This document shows positions 36,480-44,472 of a stretch of 44,472 nucleotides of DNA, one piece after another. Both the position numbers and the translations under genes were made by a program. Numbering within the stretch: position 1 is the stretch's first letter; every line of letters starts with the position of its first letter. Origin of the DNA: Nitrosomonas sp. (GTDB lineage Bacteria; Pseudomonadota; Gammaproteobacteria; Burkholderiales; Nitrosomonadaceae); contig NZ_JALHQJ010000016.1 in assembly GCF_022842015.1 (NCBI RefSeq), forward strand, positions 1-44,472, given 5' to 3'. The notes beneath the pieces are model-generated. The model did no database searches. It was given only the letters and a program-made list of their open reading frames with translations, and was not told the DNA's origin.

Positions 36480-37772
36480 TTACTCAGATTGCTTTGTCTC
36501 AACCTCAGCAGAAGCAGGAAAAATTTTAACAGTTTTTACAGTTCTATTTTTGGTTTGAACAACCTCAATTGGATAACCAGCAATATTGAGACCCGTGCCC
36601 GCCTCGGGGATATCCTCAAAATATTCTAGAATTAATCCGTTTAGAGTTTTCGGCCCATCTAGCGGAAACTGAAAATCAAGTTTGCGATTTAATTCTCGCA
36701 GCAATGTTCTTCCTTCGACAAGGATACTGCCATCTTCCTGTTTCAAAAAAATACTGGTTTGGGTAGGTGCTTGAGTAGTAAACTCACCAATAATTTCTTC
36801 CATAATATCTTCCAGTGTAACCAACCCCATCCATTCCCCATATTCATCAACGACCAATCCAACCCTTTTCTGGTTTTCCTGAAATAGCTGGAGTTGCGAA
36901 AATAATGAAGTGCCAGAAGGAATAAAATAAGGTTTACGCATGACTTTCTCCAATGTGGATGCCGTGATTTTTCCTCCTTGCATCTGATTCAAAACCTTAC
37001 GCACGTGCACAAGACCAACTATGTTATCCATACGCTCACGGTAAATTGGCAGACGGGTGTGGTGACAAGTTAGCAATTGTGCGTGAATAACCTCATCGTC
37101 AGCATTGAGATCAATTGCTTCAACTTGATTCCGTGGAACAATGACATCGTCAACCGTAATTTCTTCAAGATCAAACAGATTTAACAACATGCTTTGGTGC
37201 TTATGCTGTATGAAGTGCCCTCCTTCCAACACCAACATCTTAAGTTCTTCCGTACTTATTTTTTGCTCAAGTTCTACGCTCTGGGGCTTCAATCGAAATA
37301 GGACTAATAATCCACTCACAAACAAGTTAACAAACCACACAATAGGGTAACAAATAATCAGCAGGGGCGTCAGCACATAACTTGCTGCCAAAGCGATGCG
37401 CTCAGGATAAGCAGCAGCAATCACTTTCGGAGTGATCTCGCTAAACACGAGAATGGCAAAGGTTACCGCTATTGTTCCCATAAGCAACGCAAACTCATCT
37501 TGCACAAAAAGCGTGGCAACAATGACTGCCACCAGCGTAGCAGAAGCAGTATTCAGCAAGTTGTTTCCGAGTAATATGACACCCAACAGTCGATCTGTTT
37601 TTTCAAGTAATTTTACCGTTAATCGGGCACCACGATGGCCTTGCTTGGCTAGATGCCTTAATCGATAGCGGTTAATTGCCATCATACTGGTTTCAGATAA
37701 CGAGAAAAAACCTGACACAATTAACAGAATCGCCAATGCAATCAGCATGATGTGCAACGGCATATCTTCCAA
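36480..37772 (-). CDS. CNNM/CorC-HlyC family membrane protein
   Basis: 430 residues. An N-terminal DUF21/CNNM membrane domain (about 1-190; LSETSMMAINRYRLRHLAKQ, EITPKVIAAAYPE) is followed by a CBS pair (about 205-330; VPRNQVEAIDL, VVDEYGEWMGLVTLEDIMEE) and a CorC_HlyC domain (about 345-425; LNGLILEYFEDIPEAGTGL). Family members handle magnesium or cobalt. GAGGTG 5 nt before the TTG at 37772 favours that start over the ATG three codons later. Confidence 0.92.
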   Translation of the reverse strand: MEDMPLHIMLIALAILLIVSGFFSLSETSMMAINRYRLRHLAKQGHRGARLTVKLLEKTDRLLGVILLGNNLLNTASATLVAVIVATLFVQDEFALLMGTIAVTFAILVFSEITPKVIAAAYPERIALAASYVLTPLLIICYPIVWFVNLFVSGLLVLFRLKPQSVELEQKISTEELKMLVLEGGHFIQHKHQSMLLNLFDLEEITVDDVIVPRNQVEAIDLNADDEVIHAQLLTCHHTRLPIYRERMDNIVGLVHVRKVLNQMQGGKITASTLEKVMRKPYFIPSGTSLFSQLQLFQENQKRVGLVVDEYGEWMGLVTLEDIMEEIIGEFTTQAPTQTSIFLKQEDGSILVEGRTLLRELNRKLDFQFPLDGPKTLNGLILEYFEDIPEAGTGLNIAGYPIEVVQTKNRTVKTVKIFPASAEVETKQSE

Positions 37773-37954
37773 GGAGCACCTCTACTTGATGTAATGAATT
37801 GATAGTAATTTTAAACAAACTTTCGTTATTTTGAATTTAAACGAATATTTGTCAATAAGGAAACAACCAGTTGGGCAAATTAATAATCGTATCGCATCAG
37901 CGATGGTAGTTCCAGCACCATTATTCTGTTAAATTCAAAAATTTTTAACAGAAA

Positions 37955-38710
37955 CTAAAGATTGCAGAAGGTTATTTCAAATGTCACATCGCCTTCATAA
38001 ACTCTATTTTTTTGTACTGATTGTGTCGGAATAAAGCGAATGTTTAGTGCATATTTGTTGGCGCTGATTTCGGGCACACAGGGAAGCTGATCGCTTATGT
38101 TAATTCTTAGCATCTGCGCTGAGTATTCTGAGCCATTATGCTGAAAAACGCCTTGATTCGCAACAACCCTCAGAGTTCTCCCACTCTTTCGTAATAGTAG
38201 CAAGACAATTTTGAATGCGTTACGTATAGGTTGAAATGGAGACAACCATTCATTAAGATCCTCATGCCGATGTACAGGATCTAAATTGAGCCAATAATGA
38301 TAGGATGGCAAATCAAACACACAACAACCGCCAGGTATTCCAATTCGCTGTTTAATCGCCATCAGCCAGTCATTTCCACGCAGGTGTTCGCCAACTTTTC
38401 CGGGAAAATCCAGCATTTCCCTAAAAGTGACTTTTATGTCATTTAGGACGCTATCAAGCGCTTCCTCAGAAACATCTGGATTTTTTCGCAACATTTCGAG
38501 TATCAGTTTTTGCCGTTCCAGTTCTTGCAATAAATCTGATTTAATATCTGCACGATTGGTGATTTCTAGTACTTCAAATAAAGCCATGAGCGAAGCATGA
38601 TGTTCATAAGCACTCTCTTTAGTTGAAAAAAAATCAATTCTATTAAACAGGTCTTCAAGTCGTAGGAGGGTGCGTATACGCTCACTAAGCGGGTGTTCAT
38701 AACAAATCAC
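37955..38710 (-). CDS. zapD: Cell division protein ZapD
   Basis: 251 residues. Starts at a GTG; the opening ICYEHPLSERIRTLLRLEDL matches the conserved ZapD start, and LRGNDWLMAIKQRIGIPGG and CVFDLPSYHYWL are conserved. ZapD bundles FtsZ filaments at the division ring. It follows coaE by 121 nt, in the usual order. A small hairpin, CTGTTAAA / TTTAACAG at 37926-37951, sits just after the stop. Confidence 0.95.
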   Translation of the reverse strand: MICYEHPLSERIRTLLRLEDLFNRIDFFSTKESAYEHHASLMALFEVLEITNRADIKSDLLQELERQKLILEMLRKNPDVSEEALDSVLNDIKVTFREMLDFPGKVGEHLRGNDWLMAIKQRIGIPGGCCVFDLPSYHYWLNLDPVHRHEDLNEWLSPFQPIRNAFKIVLLLLRKSGRTLRVVANQGVFQHNGSEYSAQMLRINISDQLPCVPEISANKYALNIRFIPTQSVQKNRVYEGDVTFEITFCNL

Positions 38711-38831
38711 GGTAACTATGCGTCCACAACAAGGGTTAGAAATATTAGGTCTTGCCCGAGAAGGATTATTTCACAAAAGAAGCAAGTTTCACAGTTAAAT
38801 TCTTGACCACTATGTTGCAACATATTGTTTA

Positions 38832-39428
38832 TTATGACAAAGACAGATATTTCCTGTGTAGTTGAACTACCTGTGCTTTTAGATATGCAAGATCTTGGCT
38901 GTTGTCAATCACATCGTCCGCTTTTTGTAAGCGATCCTTTCGTGATACCTGCGTTGCAATGATCGCTTTTACTTGATGTTCAGTCAGCTTGCTACGTTCC
39001 ATCGTACGTAATATTTGTTGTTGCTCTTCACAATCAACAACTAAGCTGCGTTGAACCACTTTGTCGTAATCATCCGTTTCAAATAAAAGCGGGATGACGA
39101 CTATGATATAGGGTGATCGAGTTTTTTTGACTTGCTGCAGAGTTTCCGCAAGAATGAGTGGATGAAGAATTTTTTCCAATGTAATTCTTTGATTAATATC
39201 AGAGAAAATTGAATCTCTCATCTTTTTCCTATCTAGAGAACCATCTGCAGCCATCATGGTGTCTCCAAAAGAATTTTTAATTGAGCTCATTGCCAAACCG
39301 TGAGGCTTAGTAAGCATCCTAGCAATTACATCAGTATCAATAACATCAGCACCCAAATCCCCAAAACATTGACTAGCGCTTGATTTCCCACAACCAATTC
39401 CTCCAGTTAGTCCTACAATAAAGGTCAT
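38832..39428 (-). CDS. coaE: Dephospho-CoA kinase
   Basis: 198 residues; phosphorylates dephospho-CoA to CoA. P-loop GLTGGIGCGKSSASQCF (about 6-22), DTDVIARML, and the lid HPLILAETL and VIPLLFETDDYDKVV are typical. It starts 3 nt after the pilD stop, so the two are coupled. Confidence 0.97.
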   Translation of the reverse strand: MTFIVGLTGGIGCGKSSASQCFGDLGADVIDTDVIARMLTKPHGLAMSSIKNSFGDTMMAADGSLDRKKMRDSIFSDINQRITLEKILHPLILAETLQQVKKTRSPYIIVVIPLLFETDDYDKVVQRSLVVDCEEQQQILRTMERSKLTEHQVKAIIATQVSRKDRLQKADDVIDNSQDLAYLKAQVVQLHRKYLSLS

Positions 39429-39431
39429 TGA

Positions 39432-40292
39432 TTAGAACAATCCAAAGTAGGCATGATTAAGCTTTTCTCCCCAGAATAATGCGATAAGCGCTCCGCCAAC
39501 TAGATAAGGACCAAATGGGATAGGAATATTCTTATTGAGTTTTGCTGCTATGATCAACCCAACACCTACGGTGGTAGCAACCAGTGAAGAGAAAAGCATT
39601 ACCAGCGGTAGCATACTCCAGCCCAACCAGGCACCAATTGCGGATAGTAATTTAAAATCACCAAATCCTATCCCTTCTTTCCCGGTTATCAATTTAAAAC
39701 ACCAATAAATTGACCACAAGGAAAAATAGCCTACTGCAGCACCAATAACTGCTGATTGAATATCGGTAAAACCATTATTAATATTAACCAATAACCCCAA
39801 CCATAATAACGGTAAAGTTATATCATCCGGCAATAGTTGCGTATTGAGATCAATCACCGCCAAGGTAATGAGCGCCCATACAAAGACCAATGCCGCGATT
39901 GTTGTCAAACCGTACCCAAAATGCCAGGCAACTATGCCACTCATTAAGGCTGTTAACGCTTCTACAATAGGGTAACGAGAAGAAATGTGCACGTTGCACT
40001 GGGAGCAACGACCGCGTAAAAATAGATAGCTAACCAGTGGAATGTTTTCCCATAGGCTCAGCTTGTGTCCGCAATGAACACAAGCTGAGCGCGGGGTAAC
40101 AAGATTAAAATTTGGTAATGTTTCGTTTGCTTGACCCTGTAACTCAGCACATTGCTGCAGCCAACTTCTTTTAAGCATCTCGGGCAGTCGATAAATCACG
40201 ACATTCAAAAAGCTACCTATCATCAAACCAAGAAGCATGATCAAGGAGATAAAAAAAGCAGGTGAATCTTGCAGCATGGTGAGTAAGGTCAT
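39432..40292 (-). CDS. pilD: Type IV prepilin peptidase / N-methyltransferase
   Basis: 286 residues; an inner-membrane aspartyl protease that cuts the leader of prepilins and methylates the new N-terminus. Two CxxC pairs (CVHCGHKL and CSQCNVHI) bind zinc. Catalytic aspartates lie in VIDLNTQLLPDDITLP and GFGDFKLLSAIGAWLG. Eight or so membrane helices. Between pilC and coaE, the usual order. Confidence 0.96.
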   Translation of the reverse strand: MTLLTMLQDSPAFFISLIMLLGLMIGSFLNVVIYRLPEMLKRSWLQQCAELQGQANETLPNFNLVTPRSACVHCGHKLSLWENIPLVSYLFLRGRCSQCNVHISSRYPIVEALTALMSGIVAWHFGYGLTTIAALVFVWALITLAVIDLNTQLLPDDITLPLLWLGLLVNINNGFTDIQSAVIGAAVGYFSLWSIYWCFKLITGKEGIGFGDFKLLSAIGAWLGWSMLPLVMLFSSLVATTVGVGLIIAAKLNKNIPIPFGPYLVGGALIALFWGEKLNHAYFGLF

Positions 40293-40328
40293 GGTTGTTT
40301 TGTATAAACTGAATTATCTAAGATCGCG

Positions 40329-41552
40329 CTAACTAACAACCATGCCCATCTTAAAGATAGGCAAATACATTGCGACTACCATGCCACCAATAAGTGTTCC
40401 AAGAACAACCATGATCATAGGCTCCATTAAGCTTGAAAGTGCGGCAACAGCATCGTCAACTTCCGCTTCATAGAAATCGGCTATTTTACCGAGCATAGAA
40501 TCCAGCGACCCTGCTTCTTCACCAATAGCTACCATTTGAATAACCATGTTTGGAAATACATTGCTGTTAGCCATAGATGACATTAGGCTATTACCTGTGC
40601 TAACTTCAAGCTGTATATTCTTTGTAGCCTCATAATAGATATAATTTCCAGCAGCACCTGCGACGGAATCTAATGATTCTACCAAAGGAACACCTGCCGC
40701 AAACATCGTTGAAAGCGTGCGCGACCAACGCGCAATAGTAGCTTTACGAATTACTTCTCCGAAAACAGGAATCTTAAGTGCAACACGATCAATAAATCGC
40801 TGCATAGGAATAGATCTTTTCCAGGTATAAAAAAAAGCATAAATCCCCCCCCACACAATCCCAAAGATTGCCCACCAATAGGCGACAAAGAAATCCGAGA
40901 TCGTCATTACAAAGAGTGTTGGAGCGGGCAAATCGGCACCGAAACCCTCAAATAAATCTTTAAAAGCCGGGATCACAAAAATCATTATTATCGCTGTAAT
41001 GACAAATGCAACTACAATAATCGAAATAGGATAAAAAAGGGCTGATTTAATTTTTCCCTTGATAGCTTGAATTTTTTCTTTATAAGTAGCCAGGCGATCT
41101 AAAATAGTATCAAGAATACCCGCAGCCTCTCCTGCACCAACAAGATTACAATATAAAGCATCGAAATAAAGTGGGTATTTGCGAAATGCATCCGTCAAGT
41201 TACTACCAGTTTCAACATCAGCTTTAATATCCATCAACAACTTACTCAAAGCCCTGTTACTATGGCCTTTCCCTATAATCTCAAACGCCTGCAACAGTGG
41301 CACACCCGATTTCATCATGGTTGCCAGTTGACGCGTAAATAACGTTATGTCTTTCTCTATGATTCTGCCATTGGATCGCATTTTTTCTATTTTTGTAACT
41401 TTGATGCCCTGACGACGCAGGGTGGAAGTTACAACCACAGTTCCTGCTGCGCGCATTTCACCTTTTAGTTGCTTTCCAGACTTATCTTTTCCTTCCCAAG
41501 AATAATTAATTTCTTTTATTTTTTTTTCAGCGTTTGCGGTTATGGTAGCCAT
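40329..41552 (-). CDS. pilC: Type IV pilus inner-membrane platform protein
   Basis: 407 residues of the PilC/GspF family. Two GspF domains (about 75-195 and 280-400) carry RQLATMMKSGVPLLQAFEI, SALFYPISIIVVAFV, RTLSTMFAAGVPLVESLDS and AIGEEAGSLDSMLGKIADFY. It is the platform that couples the assembly ATPases to pilin. AAAGGAACTGATT before the ATG is a good ribosome site. pilB is not adjacent in this window. Confidence 0.97.
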   Translation of the reverse strand: MATITANAEKKIKEINYSWEGKDKSGKQLKGEMRAAGTVVVTSTLRRQGIKVTKIEKMRSNGRIIEKDITLFTRQLATMMKSGVPLLQAFEIIGKGHSNRALSKLLMDIKADVETGSNLTDAFRKYPLYFDALYCNLVGAGEAAGILDTILDRLATYKEKIQAIKGKIKSALFYPISIIVVAFVITAIIMIFVIPAFKDLFEGFGADLPAPTLFVMTISDFFVAYWWAIFGIVWGGIYAFFYTWKRSIPMQRFIDRVALKIPVFGEVIRKATIARWSRTLSTMFAAGVPLVESLDSVAGAAGNYIYYEATKNIQLEVSTGNSLMSSMANSNVFPNMVIQMVAIGEEAGSLDSMLGKIADFYEAEVDDAVAALSSLMEPMIMVVLGTLIGGMVVAMYLPIFKMGMVVS

Positions 41553-41612
41553 AATCAGTTCCTTTAAAACTCAGTATATTCTTGATAGTTAAGTATTCTT
41601 AACCAGAGTTAC

Positions 41613-41653
41613 AAAAATTCTAATTTTGTTCTTTCTTGGCAACAAAATTAGAA
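41613..41653 (-). terminator. AT-rich terminator-like hairpin after the epimerase-like gene
   Basis: A perfect 13-bp inverted repeat, TTCTAATTTTGTT at 41618-41630 and AACAAAATTAGAA at 41641-41653, with a 10-nt loop. On the minus strand it is followed by five T residues. It lies 100 nt after the epimerase-like stop and 60 nt before pilC. Confidence 0.65.
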
Positions 41654-41752
41654 AATTGTTTTTAATTTGTGCGAATTAAACGGCATTGATTGATTATTAC
41701 TTAGCGCAAACTAAAAATTTGATGATTGATACCAGACTGAGTGCTGATTAAT

Positions 41753-42649
41753 TTACTGATTAGTGATCAATGCTGCTTTAACACCGTCATGGACTGTCGG
41801 ATAGAGTAAGCTAACGTGTAATTCTTTTTTTATTCTGAAGTTTCTAAGTCGCCTGGATTCCTTCATAAAAGAAAACATACCGGGTGTTATTTGTTCTTGA
41901 GCTTGATTTCGAGTGATACGAGGAGGACGTGGCAAAGCAAAATGATCAGCAACTAAGTCAAAATACTCACCCATTTTGAGATGAGAATCGTCACAAGCGT
42001 GATAAATTCTATTTGTTTTGGCAAACCGTATAGCAGCAAAAATAATCTGAGCAAGGTCATCTGCATGTATATGATTAGTATAACTATCTTCCACGTCCAA
42101 TAATGCGGGATGGCCATCTCGCAGACGTTGCAAAGGTAATCTACTAGGTGCATAGATCCCAGGTACGCGCACTATACACGTTGAAATGTGATTACGTTTT
42201 CCCCAGTTACGTATTTGCCTTTCAGCAAAGACACGTCGTATAGCTCGATCATTTTCAGGATGAACAGGATGAGTTTCATCAATTAAATCCCCATCGCAAT
42301 TACCGTAAACCCCGCTGGTACTGATATAGATAAGCCGTTGTGGTAAAATCATCGAATTGATTTTCGTTTGTTTTGTTAGAGCAGACAATAAATGTAGCGT
42401 TCTTGTGTCCCGTTTCCCATGATTGGGTGGAGGAACCAAGTGCAATACCAGATGTGCTATTCCCGCGAGCTTCTTAAGACTTTTTGGGCAATCTAAATTA
42501 CCGTAAATTGGAGTAATGCCATTTTCACGTAACAGATCAGCACGATCTACGCTGCGGTATAAACCGAGGATACGGTAATGTTCTTTTAACAGGGGCACTG
42601 TCCGCAAAGCAACATCGCCGCAGCCGATAATTAACAGTTTTCTTTTCAT
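41753..42649 (-). CDS. NAD-dependent epimerase/SDR-family protein
   Basis: 298 residues of the atypical SDR (YeeZ-like) group. A Rossmann start KLLIIGCGDVALRT (about 4-17), YISTSGVYGNCDG with the catalytic Ser/Tyr region (about 109-121), and IYHACDD near the C-terminus. Likely an NAD(P)-dependent reductase or epimerase of unknown substrate. Divergent from the reductase at 42702. Confidence 0.85.
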   Translation of the reverse strand: MKRKLLIIGCGDVALRTVPLLKEHYRILGLYRSVDRADLLRENGITPIYGNLDCPKSLKKLAGIAHLVLHLVPPPNHGKRDTRTLHLLSALTKQTKINSMILPQRLIYISTSGVYGNCDGDLIDETHPVHPENDRAIRRVFAERQIRNWGKRNHISTCIVRVPGIYAPSRLPLQRLRDGHPALLDVEDSYTNHIHADDLAQIIFAAIRFAKTNRIYHACDDSHLKMGEYFDLVADHFALPRPPRITRNQAQEQITPGMFSFMKESRRLRNFRIKKELHVSLLYPTVHDGVKAALITNQ

Positions 42650-42701
42650 ACAATCTATTTATTCTATCTAGAAATAATATTTATTATTTATCTGCTACTC
42701 A

Positions 42702-43766
42702 ATGTCGTACCAAATCCTTATTCATCCCAGTGGACATATATTAACAGTAAAACCGGGAGAAACCATTCTCGATGCGGCTCAACGAGAAGGATTCTCACTA
42801 CCTTACGGCTGTCGTAACGGTTCCTGCGGAATTTGTAAAGGAAAAATCATACAAGGATCGGTAAACTACGGTCGTCATAGTGAAGAAGCCTTGACTGAGG
42901 AAGAAAAAAAAGCTGGTAACGCGTTGTTCTGCTGCGCTTCTCCATTGACCGACTTGATCATTGAATGCCAGGAAATCAACGCAATTAAAGATATCGAAAT
43001 AAAGACCTTGCCTTGTCGCGTACATAAACTGGATCTTGTCGCTCCCGATGTCATGGTTATTTCATTAAAACTTCCTGCCAAGCAGCGGCTACAATTTTTG
43101 CCAGGTCAATATATCGACATCTTGCTCAAAGATGGAAAACGCCGGAGCTTTTCTTTGGCAAATGCGCCTCATAATGATGAATTTCTGCAATTACATGTAC
43201 GCAATTACCCTGGAGGTGCATTTACAGAATATGTTTTTAACCAAATGAGGGTTAAAGATATTGTTCGATTTATCGGACCGCTTGGATCGTTCTTTCTGCG
43301 CGATGCACCCGAACGTACTGCAATTATTTTTCTAGCGAGTGGAACAGGATTTGCGCCAGTAAAAAGTATTCTTGAACACGTTTTATATCAAGAAAAAAAC
43401 CGAAGTAGCAAAAGAAAAATGGTTCTCTACTGGGGTGCACGTACAAAAGCCGATTTATATTTAGCTGAATTAGCTAGCAGCTGGCAGCAACAGCATGAAA
43501 ACTTCACCTTTGTACCTGTATTATCCGAACCTCTGTCAACTGATAACTGGACAGGGAAAACAGGATTAGTTCATGAGGCCGTGATGCAGGATTTCGAGAA
43601 TCTGGAAAAATATCAAGTATACGCATGTGGCATCCCTACTATGATAAAAGCAGCGTACCATGACTTTACCCTTTATTGTAAGCTACCTAAAAATGCTTTT
43701 TTCTCAGATGTATTCACACCCTCGACAAACAATCCTTCAATAACTAAGGAATCTGAGTCCATATAA
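42702..43766 (+). CDS. 2Fe-2S/FAD/NAD(P) oxidoreductase (CDP-6-deoxy-3,4-glucoseen reductase-like)
   Basis: 354 residues. An N-terminal plant-type 2Fe-2S ferredoxin (about 1-95) with CRNGSCGICKG and CCAS cysteines, an FAD domain (about 100-200, RRSFSLANAP), and an NAD domain (about 205-340, LASGTGFAPVKSIL and YACGIPTMIKAAY). It passes electrons from NAD(P)H to a partner oxygenase or dehydratase. The same architecture is used by ring-hydroxylation and deoxysugar reductases, so the exact partner is not known. No deoxysugar genes are nearby. Confidence 0.9.
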   Translation: MSYQILIHPSGHILTVKPGETILDAAQREGFSLPYGCRNGSCGICKGKIIQGSVNYGRHSEEALTEEEKKAGNALFCCASPLTDLIIECQEINAIKDIEIKTLPCRVHKLDLVAPDVMVISLKLPAKQRLQFLPGQYIDILLKDGKRRSFSLANAPHNDEFLQLHVRNYPGGAFTEYVFNQMRVKDIVRFIGPLGSFFLRDAPERTAIIFLASGTGFAPVKSILEHVLYQEKNRSSKRKMVLYWGARTKADLYLAELASSWQQQHENFTFVPVLSEPLSTDNWTGKTGLVHEAVMQDFENLEKYQVYACGIPTMIKAAYHDFTLYCKLPKNAFFSDVFTPSTNNPSITKESESI

Positions 43767-43934
43767 AGCAAAGCCAATGAGTAGCTAGCTGAAGTCACGA
43801 CAATGAGGTTAAAACGAAACAAATTTAAGTTCTTTTAGCACTACACTTCCATCTGTCCTTGCTTTTGCAGTCCCCATTGGAAATCCCCAACGGCCTAGTT
43901 AATAAGCCGTTTAGGAATAATTCGGGCCCTTTAT

Positions 43935-44472
43935 TTAATGATTCATAGCCAATTCATGTTTACCCAGCTTCTCGTTTAGTTGTGCTAATGCAAAATGTGC
44001 TTTATAACTTGGTTCAACCGATAAGCTAGCTTCTAAATAGTTTTGCGCTTTACCCCAAAGCTCACAATGAGTGCAGAGTTTACCAAGTGTCAACAACAAT
44101 TGTGCATTGTTAGGTCGTGATTTCAGCCAAACTTCTGCGCATTCAATCTGCCTATTGACATGAGAACCCAAGCATTCCGCATAAAGTTCAATTAAGTTGT
44201 TATCCCATGTGATCGGAACATTTTGTTCAATAATCCGATTTGCTGCTGCGCAGTCTCCTAGAGAACTGTAGGCACGCACTGCAGCTGCACAAAGTTTACT
44301 ATCCATCTTTTCCATTAGCGGTATGTGCAGCCAATATTGATTCAAGGACTGCAAATCGGTTGCTTTGCTTCTAATATTTTCTATTTGCGCATCGTGTCTT
44401 AACTGCTTTATGTGTGTTTTATTAGCCGATTGACGTTTCGCCAGCACTTCAGTTAACTCCAATACTGCATCC
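43935..44472 (-). CDS. hemY: HemY-like heme biosynthesis-associated protein, 3' part
   Basis: The frame runs to the window edge, so only the C-terminal 179 codons are seen. TPR-like helices with WLHIPLMEKMDSKLCAAAVR, WLKSRPNNAQLLLTLGKLC and WGKAQNYLEASLSVEPSYKA match the HemY C-terminus, a membrane protein found next to hemD and hemX in proteobacteria. The N-terminal membrane part is outside the window. Confidence 0.88.
   Translation of the reverse strand, partial: DAVLELTEVLAKRQSANKTHIKQLRHDAQIENIRSKATDLQSLNQYWLHIPLMEKMDSKLCAAAVRAYSSLGDCAAANRIIEQNVPITWDNNLIELYAECLGSHVNRQIECAEVWLKSRPNNAQLLLTLGKLCTHCELWGKAQNYLEASLSVEPSYKAHFALAQLNEKLGKHELAMNH

Noticed and set aside
43889-43911. Hairpin AACGGC / GCCGTT between the reductase and hemY genes
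   Set aside because: Short 6-bp stem and no T-run on either side, so a terminator could not be supported.

Overview
The window looks like a chromosomal segment of a betaproteobacterial ammonia oxidiser of the Nitrosomonas type. I infer this from moderately AT-rich DNA, a PEP-CTERM exported protein, a sucrose cassette (fructokinase, sucrose-phosphate synthase/phosphatase, amylosucrase) of the kind known from nitrosomonads and methanotrophs, copper-rich periplasmic oxidases, and the housekeeping order pilC-pilD-coaE-zapD. No search was run, so the genus is an inference.

Layout. 1-2000: a decayed DUF4874/DUF4832 gene, broken by a 5-bp tandem duplication, lies downstream of glmS. 1966-3813: glmS. 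4067-5610: an RTX-type repeat protein gene broken by a frameshift and cut off at its 5' end at a GC-rich junction. 5800-8950: an AT-rich accessory stretch with several small genes (two peptide-like ORFs, a secreted coiled-coil protein, small membrane proteins), four hairpins or terminators, a frameshifted remnant, an XRE-type antitoxin-like gene and a 27-codon stub copied from the start of the neighbouring FG-GAP gene. 8982-12292: two large exported repeat proteins, a seven-repeat FG-GAP propeller and a seven-repeat HAF protein with a PEP-CTERM tail. 12613-15786: a large STAND ATPase with a C-terminal SARP/BTAD DNA-binding module. 15950-18230: a dicarboxylate/amino-acid:cation symporter and suhB.

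18500-23480 is the most interesting part. An orphan LuxR-type response regulator is followed by a two-gene copper oxidase operon. The regulator gene and the operon carry matching promoters: a 20-bp box (19/20 identical), exactly 17 bp, then TASAAT. The two oxidases are reciprocal. The first keeps all domain-1 trinuclear-copper histidines and lacks the domain-2 and type-1 ligands. The second lacks three of the four domain-1 ligands and keeps a complete domain-2 set, then adds an amicyanin-like cupredoxin and a beta-propeller with a recurring histidine. Together they could form one active site shared between two different subunits. This is the best candidate here for an undescribed system.

24074-44472 is mostly core metabolism: a small exported protein, a SLC13-type anion transporter, the operon ribE-ribBA-ribH-nusB-thiL-pgpA (minus strand), the sucrose/glucan cassette, tRNA-Arg(CCG), a CorC/HlyC-family protein, zapD, coaE, pilD, pilC, an SDR epimerase-like protein, a 2Fe-2S/FAD reductase, and the 3' part of a hemY-like gene running off the window.

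How the parts may work together: fructokinase, sucrose synthase/phosphatase and amylosucrase form a make-and-store loop for sucrose and glucan. The riboflavin block is transcribed with nusB, thiL and pgpA. The SARP regulator is placed to control the PEP-CTERM/HAF gene, where an 11-bp-period direct repeat sits in the promoter region. The orphan response regulator is placed to control itself and the copper oxidase pair.
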